From: Acholoe squamosa
Taxonomy: Eukaryota > Annelida > Polychaeta > Phyllodocida > Polynoidae
Assembly: GCA_949317995.1 (NCBI GenBank)
Contig: OX439036.1
Coordinates: 9,218,356-9,282,355, forward strand
Direction: 5' to 3'
DNA: 64,000 nucleotides
The translations under genes were made by a program, and so were the position numbers. The notes beneath the pieces were generated by a model, which made no database searches, was not told the DNA's origin, and was given only the letters and a program-made list of their open reading frames with translations. Of this stretch, positions 1 to 11,962 are shown piece by piece; positions within the stretch are counted from its first letter, which is position 1; each line of letters opens with the position of its first letter.

Positions 1-480
1 CTTCAGGGCCTCTTAGGCCAGGCCGGCCGGCGCCCTTATACCACCCTTATTCCACCTACTACAACTGTGGTCTATTTGGCCGAGATTAGCCAGCCGGCCA
101 ACCACGGCGCCCCAACCACCTGTTTTCCAAACCAAAAGGATGCCCGGCCGGCGGCCAGAAAGCCTAAATATGGGTTCCTATGTTTGAGCCATGAGCGAAG
201 AGAAGGCCGAGGTATGGCCGGCCGATGTATGGGGGGGCCGGCGGGCGCGCCTGTATGGGCCCGCCGGCCCGCCCTCTTCTGCTAGGCATCCAATCCGGCC
301 GGCCGAAAGCCGAACCCTCTTCCCACGCCGCCAACCTGGCGCGGGGTGGAAGGGTCGGGGCCAGGGTCGGCCAGAGTGTCGCCATCTGGTGTTTCTTTCC
401 GTAACTACATAAACAAATAGGCCGCTCATCGTGGCCCGGAACTTCATAACCACAGGGAGACGCAGTACGTCAGAGGACGG
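1..480. other. GC-rich GGCCGGC-repeat region
   Basis: Dense, irregular copies of GGCCGG, CCGGCC and GCCGGC in the first 400 bases. Several overlapping open frames exist on both strands, but they are Pro/Arg/Gly-rich products of base composition and look like no protein. Could be a CpG-rich island or a degenerate repeat; I see no gene. Confidence 0.5.
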
Positions 481-639
481 GATAGTAGGCCGGTTTGACG
501 TTCTACTTCCGTTTACTAGGTAAAGGATTCCTGCTTTGAGAGGGGGCTAAAATATGATATTGCCACCCTGCATCTCACTGTGACGCTCTCCCCCCCGGGG
601 GGGCACTTCAATTTTATTTGATACAGGTGTGTGGCTGAA

Positions 640-1400
640 CCCACGACAACCCTTACCGTTGCTAGGGCACTCATTCGCGGGGTTTTTCTTCGAAAGCCAC
701 CCTTGGCAAGGGTAGGGCCTTGCTAGGGCACTTTTGACTCAATAATCCTAGATTTGTTAAAAATGTCTTAAATTTACACTGACTGGGGAGAAAATTGAAT
801 TTGGTTCATGCTATTTTCATGAAAACTGTGCTTATGTCCAAGAAAATTTCGAAATTTCCTGCGTGAATCGGGTATTTTGCTGAAAGTTGACCCTTGCTAG
901 GGACATTTTGCTGAAAAGTAGACCCTTGCTAGGGACATTTGTGGCTGAAACAGGAGGCTTGCTAGGGACTTTTCCTTGAAAAAGTACCCTTGCCAGCCGC
1001 ACATGTGTATACCTTACATAGAGAGTGCCCCCCCCCCCCGGGCTCTCCCCCCACCCCGCATCTCACTTTTACGCCTTCTGCAGACCCTGTGTCTCACTGC
1101 GAGACCCTCCCCCCACTCCACATCTAATTTCTACGCCTACTGCAGACCCTGCGTCTCACTGCAAGACCCTACCCCATGTCTCACTTTTACGCCTTCTGTA
1201 GACCCTACATCTGACTGTGACACCCTCCCCCTATGGCAATTGACTGTTACTGTCAAACAGCAGTCAGTAGGCCTATGCCTATGGCGACTTCACTGTCACT
1301 GTCAAACTGCTGTCAGTAAGTTTGTAACCTATGCCTATGGCGACTTCACTGTCAGCCAGGACTGTCGGCCACACATTTGTCAGTGCTGTAGGGTGTAAAG
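640..1400. repeat. Runs of short imperfect direct repeats
   Basis: Several copies of CCCTTGCTAGGG-ACA between 650 and 975. Then three imperfect copies of a roughly 60-bp pyrimidine-rich unit containing AGACCCT..TCTCACT (1050-1215). Then two or three copies of a CTATGGCGACTTCACTGTC unit (1230-1360). No coding signal. Confidence 0.6.
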
Positions 1401-1481
1401 AGACTAAAAAATAATCAACAAAATTGGCCGAAAAATATAGGCCCCTATTTGGCTGAAGATAGGCTATAGAGATTCATGAGC

Positions 1482-1614
1482 TACACTGGAGCCCTGTCCA
1501 TACTATGGAGTCTGTGAGCAGAGCAGAGATAACACAGGAGGAGTGGATACTATACTGCAGCCCTGTCCATACTGTGAAGTCTGGGAGCAGAGCAGAGATA
1601 ACACAGGAGGCCAC
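1482..1614. repeat. Two-copy 70-bp tandem duplication
   Basis: The stretch from GAGCCCTGTCCATACT to GATAACACAGGAGG (1489-1543) is repeated at 1559-1613 with few changes. An open frame runs through both copies, but no family is recognised. Confidence 0.7.
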
Positions 1615-1827
1615 GTGTGACTGGCAAAATGCACGATGGGGAAAAGAACTGAAACACCAGAATAGCTTGAATTCACGACGGGGGGTATCGGCGCCTGTTC
1701 CCCCGACAGGCTGCTCTTGCTTTACCACTGAGTAGGTACCATCGCCGGGCGTCAGAGAGGCCTTAGATCACCGATCGATGACCAACTTTATATAAGGTCT
1801 TTAAACATGGGGGTGGGGGAGCGTATT

Positions 1828-2150
1828 TCAAGATTCAAGATTCAAGATGGCTTTATTGACTTATGTACAGGTACAGTTATGTCAGCACCAGGTTTTCATT
1901 TGCAATGTTGTAGACAGATTTTATATATGAGTTATATACAGTTCACAGCCCCTGGACTTTTAGATGATTTGCAATATGGGGCCACTGCTAGTATTTGAGA
2001 AAGTTTCCTAGTGTCATCGTGTCTTTTATAGTAATCAACAAACTTGAGGTACCGGTATTTTGTTTCAAACACTGACCGTGCGTTTCTCATCTCGGGCATG
2101 TTACAATGTAAGAAGACATGATTGACATCTTGCACAGCATTACAGAATTA
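1828..2150 (-). mobile_element. LINE 3' end, minus strand
   Basis: On the minus strand a short frame reads VNHVFLHCNMPEMRNARSVF, RKLSQILAVAP, then a 3' UTR and a tail of TTGAATC-type repeats (seen as TTCAAGATTCAAGATGG on the plus strand). This is typical of the extreme 3' end of CR1/L2-like LINEs. A second copy of the same tail is at 60474-61610, split by a MITE. Clade is not certain. Confidence 0.7.
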
Positions 2151-2491
2151 AGCCGAGCTACCTGCCGACTCTACCTCACGGGAGCGGCAGAGCGCAAAGG
2201 CCTTTGTTGCAGTTTAAAATTTGGTACCAATGGTACCTAATGGTTTTTAACAAACTTCTTCTTGATGTCTGGTTCCCAAACTTTAGCCATACAACTATGA
2301 TACATTTTACTTGCCACATGAGCTTAGATGGAAAGATAGAAGCTTTTATTGACTTACAATCTTCTATTTTTATATATCTGCCGGCTGCAGCAAAAGCCTT
2401 GCCTTGGCACTGTGCCAAATTCCAGGTCACAACCTCAAATCTCTAAGTTTTATCAAAATATGGTTAATAAAGGGTATGAAAGTGAAGACTA

Positions 2492-2645
2492 CCGTAATCT
2501 CTCGCTTAGTCTTATAGGCAGGGCACTTTTACTATAGAACAGTACTAAACTTTCAAAATTCATGCCCTAGGTGCGCCTTACAGTTTTCTTTCAACTCAGG
2601 ATGCGTCTTATAGGCGAGGTGCGTCTTATACGCGGGAGTTTACGG
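2492..2645. mobile_element. TA-flanked MITE (TATAAG family), short copy
   Basis: Begins CCGTAATCTCTCGC after TA (2490-2491) and ends GCGGGAGTTTACGG before TA (2646-2647). Internal CTTATAGGCG and CTTATACGCG motifs. 154 bp, an internally deleted relative of the 233-bp class. Confidence 0.75.
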
Positions 2646-4650
2646 TAAGTACCGCAAGAACACAATTAAGTGTTTCATTAAGTCTGTGAAAAGTTTAAAG
2701 AAGGAAAGTGAGAGAAAAGTGTATTTTATCATGAGTTTCCTGCTGTCTATGGGGCCAGCCAACTTTGCTGTCAGCTGTTAGCGGTAGCGATAGGCTGTCT
2801 CTGTCTGGCCTATACAGAATGTGCACTTAGAATTGACAGGTTTCTTTCCTCTATATTTTCTTGACAGGCTGTCAAGTGTACCCCTCCTGACCTGAGGCTA
2901 GGGGGGGGGGCGTGAAAAGCTTGTGGCATAGGGGGTGCAAAAAGTTGACTGTTGTCGGGGGGGGGGATTTGTGTGTGTCCGCGAGAAAGCCCCCCCACCC
3001 CCTGTTGATGATTAATTTAATGACCTCTCCTTTTAAAAAACAAATCGCCCTACCAGCCGGCCCTCCCCAGCCAGACGATAACAGAATAGTGCTATGTCAT
3101 TCATGCAGTTATTTCGGAGTTAATGCTGTTGACAACAGGCGCGGATTCAAGGGGGGCGAACACGGCATACGCCCCCCCCCCATTTTCAGGCACCAAGGGG
3201 AGTTTTGAAACCAGTGAATTCTCAGCTACATGCCAGTTTTTACGTTTTTTAAATTGGACTATTATTAAGGATTCTATAGCTTAAAACATAAAAGAAAGCA
3301 AGATTACATTGGGCAGGTACATCATACAGGGGCGTTAACAGGGAATGTTAGCCGGGGGGATGAGACAAGGCATTTTACTAGGTATTGAATTTTTACTTTT
3401 TTTATTCAACTGGTTGGCGCAGCCTTAATGTTAGAAGTACAGCCCAATGGATTACACCACTCTAAACGTCAGATTCAGGGCTTCATTTTGGTATATTACA
3501 AAGGGGTGTGTGACAATCAGAAGTTATTTTGCAAACATTTCAAACATTTTGACCTGATTTTTCTGAACCTAATATTATAGTCAATATATCAAGTTTGGTA
3601 TTGTTAGAAAGGCAATTTTGTGCTGTATTCACTGGGCCATTCAGAATAACTATACCATTAACGGGCAGGGTGCGCCAGAACAATAAATACTGCAAGAACA
3701 AGATTAGTTATGTGAGCCTGGGGGCTGAGGCAGGGTGTGGCACAAGATACTGGCCAGGTGCTCAGAAAGGGTATGCATATGTGTAAACCACTCATTTTTT
3801 TCAACTTTTTAAAGATCCACCAGGGGATTCATGCATTAGAATAGGTCGTGTGTGGATCGAGACATGTTATGCCACAGGGGGTGTGGCATTTAGCTCTTCA
3901 ATGCTATCTCTATTGGGTGCTGTTATTCACATGAAATAAATGATAGTGGGGGTGTAGATAGGGTCTAATTATAATATGAGCCTGGGGGCTGTGGCAACTT
4001 ATGGTACATGACATTAGTGGCTGGGGCAGAGTTTTAAGAGAGGATTGGGAGATTGAAAATAAGTGGGCCCTACTTGATAACCAGGGATCCAGGTAGAGAT
4101 ATGAGGATAGAAGAGTGGGGGAGGGGGTACCTTTTTCTCTTTTAACAAATTCATTCCCAAATGATTGTGTTTGGTTTGAAAGTTTATCCATGTTTGTGTT
4201 TTTGGGACCCTAAGTCTAAGAATACACCAGAATGCACCATTTCCCCACTACATTTCAAAATTTGCTGGGGGCATGCCTCCACTGGACACTTATTAAATGT
4301 AGAGGGGGAAAGCCCCCAATCAGCGATGGAGCATTGGGCCATGCTGTCCATGCTTGGCCAAATATAAACCAACATTGGCCCAATACAAGCCGACATTGGC
4401 CCAATGTATCCTTGCTACCTGGTTTACTTATAGCTGTAGATATCTTAATTATGAGAGCCCTCAGAATCCAACAGAATGCGCCATTTTCTCCTCTTGATTT
4501 CAAAATTTTCTGGGGACCCCCGCAAGACATTTTCCTTGGGGGGAAGGGTATGTCCTCCCACCCCAATACAGTCGCTACGCTGCCCGCTTGCGACATCATG
4601 TTGCTGTACTTGAGACCCCCCCCCCGCATGTCAAAATCACCCTGCTTTAA

Positions 4651-4804
4651 GGGGGCCTAGCACGGTGATTTTCAACATGGGCACCTGCCAAAAGAGCGTT
4701 CACATGTTCGGGGGACCCAGCGAAAAATTTGCAGCACTCTGATTGGTTAATAGGTGGTTACGTGACTTGCTAACGTGGGTACGCCTTAGCCGTGCTAGGT
4801 CCCC
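4651..4804. mobile_element. 154-bp MITE with GGGGGCCTAGCACGG ends
   Basis: Inverted ends GGGGGCCTAGCACGG and CCGTGCTAGGTCCCC, flanked by TTTAA on each side (4646-4650 and 4805-4809). The second copy, inside block copy B, is at about 12753-12906. TTTAA could be a 4- or 5-bp target duplication (TTAA would suggest piggyBac). Both lie within the duplicated block, so this is probably one insertion copied with it. Confidence 0.7.
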
Positions 4805-4972
4805 TTTAATATGCAGGGATTTATTTCTCTCAGGGAAAAGTTGGGCCTTTTTCGATCCGAGATCCCATTGAGAACCATGGACCCAGTCTGCATGTTTATT
4901 CCAGCTAATACATGTACTTAAATTATTTTATAAACTGGGATATGTATTGGCCACCTCTCACACCATTTTATT

Positions 4973-5182
4973 AGGGAGTGGTCATTTTTTTAACACCAGG
5001 GGGGAGTTGGTGGGTTTTGGGGTAAAAAAAATTGCCCCTCTTAGGGGGGGGGGCAAAAAAGTTATTGCCCCATTTGAGCAAAAAAGCCTGCAAGCCACTA
5101 AAGAATAAAAGGGGGGAGCGGAAAACTTTTAGACCCCTCGAAAGGGGGATGGAAAATGGTGGTTAAAAAATGACCACTCCCT
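4973..5182. mobile_element. MITE with AGGGAGTGGTCA ends (copy in block A)
   Basis: Inverted termini AGGGAGTGGTCATTTTTT and AAAAAATGACCACTCCCT around a G-rich then A-rich core. The same family is at 13067-13275, 58375-58633 and 51438-51621. Single or weak ends are at 28177, 31338, 52161, 52846, 8034 and 48092. Superfamily unresolved. Confidence 0.75.
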
Positions 5183-5263
5183 TTATATAGAACAAAACAC
5201 ATACTGCAGACTCTGGTACTCTCCTGGGCGACACTATAAGCATCACTGGACAAATGAGCTTCT

Positions 5264-5484
5264 CGTATAAGCAGCGGCTTATAGACCATTTCAGCCCCTT
5301 GGTGCGACTTATAACATTTCCCTAGTTAAAACTCAGGGTGCGGCTTATACAAGGGGTTTTGATGCTATAGAACAGACTTAAAACTGACATTGTCAAGCCC
5401 CAGTTCTGAGGGGCGTGTTATAGCTTTATACAAGGTTGGGGGTTTGGCTTATACACAGGTGTGGCTTATACATGGGTTTTTTAC
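5264..5484. mobile_element. TATAAG-family MITE remnant
   Basis: Repeated CTTATACNNGGG and GTGCGGCTTATAC motifs ending GGGTTTTTTACGG before TA at 5485-5486. The left end merges with the duplicated block at CGTATAAGCAGCGGC. Confidence 0.6.
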
Positions 5485-5489
5485 GGTAC

Positions 5490-5914
5490 CAGAGGCCATC
5501 CGTCTATGGTCCTTGGAGGATACTGCCTTGCCTGCTACGTTGGCCGTAATACTTCGATAACCACGCCACCTCACAGATTGTGTGAGAGTCTAGATACTGC
5601 CTTAGGTTATCCCTACCGGTATACCGAGGTTATATGTGGTCCTGTGGGCGCGAGAACCATACAGGCAGCCCATACAGGTGTCATTACACTGCAGCTACCA
5701 GCTCAGGCCTAATTAACATGCATTCTCGTGAGATTTGCAGCTTCAGGGGTCAGAATCAACTCTGTACATGGAGTGAGTATCCACACCTGTAGGTGTGAAG
5801 ACTCCAAACCTGGAGGTGTGATGAGTGATAGGCTACACTAACCATACCTTTGAAGTTGCAATTATATAATTTTAAGCCACCATGAGCTACTTTATGAGTC
5901 CTAAAAGTACTTTT
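5490..5914. other. No feature recognised
   Basis: Unique-looking sequence with short palindromes such as ACACCTGTAGGTGTGA near 5780. A short open frame at 5461-5712 shows no protein similarity I recognise. Confidence 0.4.
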
Positions 5915-5919
5915 GTATG

Positions 5920-6234
5920 CAGGGTTCTCCGCAAAATGTAAAATCACACCATAAAATCCTGCAGCGAGCTGGCGTAAAATTTCATTTGGTTATGTCCTAA
6001 GCCTTATGTTGGGCTAAATTTGGTTGTTTAGTCTCATTCATGACAGTGTGGGGATTACAGATGGGAACAAAGTAATTGAAAGTATTTTCATAAATATGGC
6101 CAAAACTTCTGTTCTAATTGGCCGATTTGCAAAATTCAAAAACCTATATGAAGCTAAAATGACACCGGCGGTGATTCTGAGATGAAATCACGCCGGCGGC
6201 CCACCGGCATCATTACAGTGTGAGGAGAACCCTG
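5920..6234. mobile_element. Non-autonomous DNA element with CAGGGTTCTCC ends
   Basis: Inverted termini CAGGGTTCTCC and GGAGAACCCTG, directly flanked by GTATG on both sides (5915-5919 and 6235-6239). Internal inverted motifs TGACACCGGCGG and CGCCGGCGGCCCACCGG. 315 bp. CAGGG ends recall hAT elements, but a 5-bp rather than 8-bp duplication makes the superfamily uncertain. A related copy is at 17549-17933. Confidence 0.7.
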
Positions 6235-6239
6235 GTATG

Positions 6240-6960
6240 TAGGGTTGGACAGAGTGGATTCCCACTAGGTGTTACATAATTGACCCATGAAACCAGTGTA
6301 AAGCACATGCTGCTGACCAGCTTCAGCTAGACACTACGGCCCCACCCCTATCCCGCTAGGTCTGAATAGTGGAGGTACGGGTCACCAGTAGGTCCTCAGC
6401 TTACGATGGATGTGTGAAGTGTTTCTATGTTTAACCATCAAGTCCCTGTTTTCCATTCACTCAGTCTCCTTATACTCCAAGCCCACTCCACTACTGGTAC
6501 ACGGTCCCAATGCCCTCCACTACCTGAGAGAGTGGGGCTAGGTATCTCTTCGACGACGTGTAGATACAAGGTAAGGGATGCGGGTGGGATTAGCATCGGT
6601 CAGTGTTGTTTTAGCACTTCTACTGACTCCTGTCCATCCTTACCCTAGACCTGTGGTCACTTATGGGGAGCTTGGTGTGCAGGATATTTTATAAATGTAT
6701 CAAACAGAACAGAAGAATGGGGAAATGTCTTTCATAAAACATTAGTACTTGTGATGATGTGTAATCTTGTTTACTAGCGTAAAACTTCATTATTACAATA
6801 CTCGAATTAAGTTGCCCCAGGATGATCCATCAGTGGGGTTATTTGACCGTTCTGTATGGTTTAATCTTGTTGTTAAACTACTGTTTGCTGCTGTAGTCAA
6901 CTCACTTGCTTCTAGCAATGATATATTATATCGGTAAGAAAAAAATGGATAATTAAGAAT
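6240..6960. other. No feature recognised
   Basis: No gene-like coding, tandem structure or clear element ends seen. Contains the open frame 6427-6648, which resembles nothing I know. Confidence 0.4.
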
Positions 6961-6984
6961 GAAAAAGTTTTTATTACTGGTAGG

Positions 6985-7867
6985 TCTTACTCTAAGCTTG
7001 ATAATGAAACCCTATTAAATGAATTTGATTCCTATGAGAGGACCGACTTTGAGCATACCAATGATATTAACTGTGCTTGGACTCATATTGAAACAGCGAT
7101 AAGGAAAATCTTGGACAAATACTGTCTGGTACATAGGTTCTTGGTTAAAAAGCACAGAGACCCTTGGATGACTTACCGTAAACTCCCGCGTATAAGACGC
7201 GTCCTCTAGGCCAAACAAATGCCTGGGGGGTCTTATAGGATTTTTTCAAGTTTGGGGTGCGTCTTATACGAGGGGTAATTTTACTATAGAAATGTACTGA
7301 ATTTACAAAATTGAGGCTCAAAATGTGCGTCTTATATGCAAAAATGCATTTGCTAAGTTTGGGGTGCGTCTTATATGCGCAGTGCGTCTTCTACGCGGGA
7401 GTTTACGGTAAAATGTTTACGAGATTATCCGTGATAGAAATACTAAACTTTGGAAGGCAAGGCGCTCTGACAAGGAAGAAGATTGGGAAAGTTCTTGTAA
7501 ATTCGGAAACAAAGCAAATAAGATTATGAAGCTAGAAAAAACTTTTTCAAGGAACAACTTGAAACCTATAAAAATGACCACAAAAAATTCTGGAGAACTA
7601 TAAACAATCTGCTACCTGGCCATCCAAATCGTTCTAACAATATCTCTCTGGTAGATCACGAAAATAACAATGTCCCAATTGAAGCCAAGCAAGTTCCTGA
7701 TTTTATTAACCAGTACTTTGCCAACATTGGTCCACTCCTGGCCAAAAATCTATATACCCTGGAAGCCCTATGATGAACGTGTATTAAATCAAATTGATGA
7801 TATTGAAACTAATGTCCAAGAGGTAGCAAAATTGTACATGATATTAGTACAATTAAGTCTATTTCAG
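6985..7867 (+). pseudogene. LINE ORF2 fragment (linker before the reverse transcriptase), split by a MITE
   Basis: Two in-phase pieces. 6995-7173 reads SLDNETLLNEFDSYERTDFE, AIRKILDKYCLVHRF and KKHRDPWMT. 7411-7790 reads NVYEIIRDRNTKLWKARR, FKEQLETYKNDHKKFWRTIN, NLLPGHPNRSNNISLVDHEN and FINQYFANIGPLLAKN. The DPW(M/L)T..I..I(R/K)DRN..W and FW+T(L/I)N.LLPG patterns are those of the endonuclease-RT linker of CR1/L2-type LINEs. It has stops and frame changes and ends abruptly where repeat block B begins, so it is dead. Confidence 0.8.
7176..7408. mobile_element. 233-bp TA-flanked MITE inside the LINE fragment
   Basis: Ends CCGTAAACTCCCGCGTATAA and CTACGCGGGAGTTTACGG, with TA on both sides (7174-7175 and 7409-7410). 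Inside are repeated GTGCGTCTTATA motifs. It interrupts the LINE reading frame between PWMT and NVYEIIRDRN; taking out the element plus one TA restores phase. Confidence 0.9.
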
Positions 7868-9971
7868 ACCCCTCCTGACCTAAGGCTAGGTGGGGGGCTG
7901 TGAAAAGCTTGTGGCACGGGGGGTGCAAAAAAGTTGACTTGTCGGGGGGGGGGATTTGTGTGTGTCAGCGAAAAAAGCCCCTCCACCCCCTGTTGATGAT
8001 TAATTTAATGACCACTCCCTTAAAAAACAAATGGCCCTACCAGCCGGCCCTTCCCAGACAGACGATAACAGAATAGTGTTATGTCATTCATGCAGTTAAT
8101 AGGGAAAACATGCCAAACTTTTATTTTGGATTTACCCAGATAATTTTACATCACCAGGAAGCTGGCAACTTGAGTAATTTAATGGTGTTTAAATTGTCTT
8201 TATAATGGTACTAGAACAGAAGTTATGAGGGATTGAATGTGGAATTTTTAAAATATTTTCTATCAGTCGATTTCCAGCCAGTGTGGGTCTTATCAGTCCC
8301 TGCCCAATGTGCACAGGCTGCACTGGTTCTCACACATTTCAGACCTTGCTTTACTTAATCTCAAATTAAATTTGAATGATCATAGAGGGTAACCAATTAC
8401 ATCACTGTAAGCACAACAGTTTGGGGATTAATGGGTTATATTTTGCATCAAAAGGAACTATTAAAGATAAGTATTATAGATAATGTTGGAAAGTCAAAAT
8501 TTTCTAAATGGCAGTGTGATAAGCAGACCTGAAATTCTTGGATTTTTTACTCAACTCTCCTATACTCTTTAGCTTTGGGCTAATTTGGGCTAATAGATAA
8601 TAAATAGCTGATTAAAGATCCTAACAGTACACACTTTTGTGGTTATCCCATATAAGTTTAAAAAAGTTACACAAATAATTAGTTTTGATATTTTCGGGTT
8701 TAAGTCAAAACTCTTTTGAAATATATACAATCTGTCTAGATATTTCATTCTTTCTCTGTCTCTGGTAACTGATAATGTCTTAAGCTTTCAATAGAGGTCT
8801 CAAATGTAAAAATTGACCAATATCAGCATTTTATATTTCAAGGTTTTATAGAAATTGGTCTGCGCACACCAATACCCCTTGAGAACTGATAAGATATTAA
8901 ATCAATGACTGGATCTAGAGTAAAATGACCCACAAATTCTGGTTCCTTGGTTATTTTTACCCTTGGTACATGAAAATAGTTAATGTTGACAGTGGAAAAG
9001 AGCCCTAAAATAGAAAATCATATTGATTGATTTACTATAGTGACAGATGTGGACTCGCGGGAGTTGGTGCAGGAGTGTTATTCCTACGAGCTAATGCTGT
9101 TGACAACAGGCGCCGATTCAAAGGGGTGGATGCGGCGTACGCCCCCCCCCCTTTTCAGGCACCAAGGGGAGTTTTGAAACCAGTGAATTCTCAGCTACAT
9201 GCCAGTTTTTACTTTTTTTAAATCGGACTATTATTAAGGATTCTATAGCTTAAAACAAAAGAAAGCAAGATTACATTGGGCAGGTACATCATGAAGGGGC
9301 GTTAACAGGGAATGTTAGCCGGGGGGATGAGACAAGGCATTGTACTAGGTATTGAATTTTTACTTTTTTTATTCAATTGGTCGGCGCAGCCTTAATGTTA
9401 GAAGTACAGCCCAATGGATTACACCACTCTAAACGTCAGATTCAGGGCTTCATTTTGGTATATTACAAAGGAGTGTGTGACAATTAGAAGTTATTTTGAA
9501 AACATTTCAAACATTTTGACCTAAATTTTCTGAACGTAATGTTATAGTTAATATATCAAGTTTGGTATTGTTTGAAAGGCAATTTTGTATTCACTGGGCC
9601 ATTCACAATAACTATACCATTAACGGCAGGGTGCGCCAGTACAATAAGTACTGCAAGAACAAGATTAGTTATGTGAGCCTGGGGGCTGAGGCAGGGTGTG
9701 GCACAAGATACTGGCCAGGTGCTCAGAAAGGGTATGCATACGTGTAAACCACTCATTTTTTCAACTTTTTAAAGATCTACCAGGGAATTCATGCAATAAA
9801 ATAGGTAATGTGTGGATCGAGACATGTTATGGCACTGGGGGTGTTGCATTCAGCTCTTCAATGCTATCTCTATTGGTCGCTGTTATTTACATGAAATAAA
9901 TGATAGTCGGGGTGTAGATAGGGTATAATTATAATATTATGAGCCTGGGGGCTGTGGCAGCTTATGGTACT

Positions 9972-11962
9972 ATCATATACCATTTTATTATTCCATAATT
10001 TGTAACATATTTTGTATTAATCAAAGGAAATCTATGAAATTAATACATAGGTTGGTTCTAAGAGCTATAAGAGCGCTCAAACTTTGTATAAGAGCGTTCA
10101 TGCCCCACTGCACACCAGCCAGAGTCAGTTAGACAGAGTTTCCTGACATCAAAGGCTCCGACCTAATGGTTCACTGCACAATATAATAAAAATGAGGGTC
10201 TCAGTGTGCGACCTCATGGTTCAGTGCACAAACTAATAACTTGTAAGTGAATGCAACCGGCCGTCACGGGTGCCTGAGCACCGCTGACGCCGTCATGAGT
10301 GTCTGAGCACTCTAATAACTGAACAATGGGTTACATAACCACGACGCCATAACCGTCCGGTCGCTCTAGCATCGCTCCTGAGCGAGCTAGGTCAAATATC
10401 AAAGCATTTATGGAAAGCCCATAATTAGACGGTCAGAATGAGCCCAAGATCAAGGCGGAACTCCCATTATTAAGGAAGTTATGCCATGGAGACTGAATGG
10501 AGCTCCGAGTGCACTACAGACAAACCGGCGGGAGTTACGCGCCTATCCAGCGGGCAGTTCAAACTTGGCATATTCAACTCCGCGCATGCGCAAAATGGCG
10601 GTTGTAGCTGCGTAAACGACCGAGATATGAGGGTCTGAAGTTACAGAACCGACCAAGACAATGGGGGACACAGCGGCGCCCATGGGGGTCCTTTGTGCAC
10701 CCAGTGACACATGAAAGACTCCCCTCAAACAATTGCAGAGTTAGGCAGATGCTACTGGCCCCAGTCAGTCTGGAGGTGCTTTTCCAAGATTTGCTACAAA
10801 TAGCCTGTCTGCACCTCCAAGAGGACAGAACACCAAGAACCGCTCTAGAGGTAACATCTCCAGTCATCTCCTGCTACCTGCTATACCACTGCACTATGGT
10901 GAAACTATGCTAGACAGGCATTGGTTTCCATCATTAGTGGCCAGAGGCTATCTTCCTCAAGACATCCACCAGAGGGTAAAGTTATTCATTATTACATTAT
11001 TCCTCTAAGCAGCAGGCCAGGAGCTAGGTGTGGGAACCCACCTAGAACTATGCTGGACATTGTATTATTGTTACCTCACAGGTGGAGTGGAACAGAACAT
11101 TATACTTTATAAAATTACTGTATATTTACTGTATGTACAAATTACCTACATACTAACCACTGTATGATTGATATTTCTTACATGTTGCCTAAAGCTGAAT
11201 AAACCAGCGACAACTGGAAATAACACTATTCATAGAGAGCCTTGAGGTAATACTCCATACACCACTAGTCATATGATATTTCTCATATGACAACTTGATC
11301 ATGCACAATAACTACCGTAATGTCCCGCGTAGAAGACGCGATGCGCGTAGAAGACGCTCCCCAAACTCAGGGTATGCTGGTTCGCGTAGAAGACGCATCC
11401 AACCCCTCTGAATCGATTTGTAAAAAAAACCCCGTACAAGACGCCCCCCCAACTCAGCAGGGGGGGTTCGCGTATAAGACGCACCCCCCCCACCCTCCAC
11501 CCCCAAAAAATTGTCCGTCGACACCTCCCGGTCTGCCGCGGTGCTGGCTATATGAGTTCAAGCTGTCAGCGGCACACGGTCGGCGTCAAACCCGCCGAGC
11601 GCGTCGACACCTCCCGGTCTGCCGCGGCGCTAGCGCTATGAGTCTATGCTGTCATCGGCCCACGTGTTCCCTACACCCCGGCAAGCCACACCGCATTGTG
11701 ATGATTGTCAACCTGTTGAGTCTATGCTGTCATCGGCACACGGTCGGTGTCAAACCCGCCGAGCGCGTCGACACCTCCCGGTCTGCCGCGGCGCTAGCGC
11801 TATGAGTCTATGCTGTCATCGGCACATTTTCCCAAATGAGATGTTGGAAAACCCCGCGTATAAGACGCACCCCCAACTTGAAGAAATCCTATAAGACGCA
11901 CAAGGCATTTGTTTGGCATAGAGGACGCGTCTTATACGCGGGAGATTACGGTAGTATGACAG
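9972..11962. mobile_element. 2-kb insertion in block B, flanked by GTAC
   Basis: Copy A reads GGTACATGACATTAG without a break. Copy B reads GGTAC, then 2 kb, then GTACATGACATTAG, so GTAC is duplicated. The insert begins TATCATA and ends TATGACA, a short imperfect inverted end. It contains duplicated GACCTCATGGTTCA-like motifs (10160-10230), an AATAAA-bearing AT-rich tail (about 11196) and, at its right edge, a TATAAG-family MITE. No coding potential recognised; type unresolved. Confidence 0.5.
11315..11951. mobile_element. 637-bp TATAAG-family MITE with GC-rich triplicated core
   Basis: TA-flanked (11313-11314 and 11952-11953) with ends CCGTAATGTCCCGCGTAGAA and CTTATACGCGGGAGATTACG. Both subterminal parts match the 233-bp class. 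The centre (about 11515-11835) adds a GC-rich region with three copies of GACACCTCCCGGTCTGCCGC followed by CTATGAGT(C/T).TGCTGTCA. Either a longer ancestral form or a captured sequence. Confidence 0.75.

Larger units (their letters stand above)
2864..5273. repeat. Dispersed 2.4-kb block, copy A
   Basis: Near-identical in order and orientation to 7866-8098, 9087-9971 and 11963-13366. Landmarks in both: CCCCTCCTGACCT, ATGCTGTTGACAACAGGCGC, GTGAGCCTGGGGGCTGAGGC, ACATGACATTAGTGGCTGGG, a TTTAA-flanked MITE and a GGGAGTGGTC element. Open frames inside (for example 4232-4660) occur in both copies but look like no known protein and overlap on both strands. Confidence 0.8.

Noticed and set aside
164-453. 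Pro/Arg/Gly-rich frames in the GC-rich start
   Set aside because: Overlapping on both strands and explained by GGCCGG repeats.
4232-4660. 142-codon frame in block copy A, partly kept in copy B
   Set aside because: Overlapped on the other strand by a similar frame, no family match, lies in repeated DNA.
11196-11202. AATAAA and ..GACAACTGG stretch as an LTR R/U5 region
   Set aside because: No paired LTR, primer-binding site or TG..CA ends found; left as an untyped insertion.
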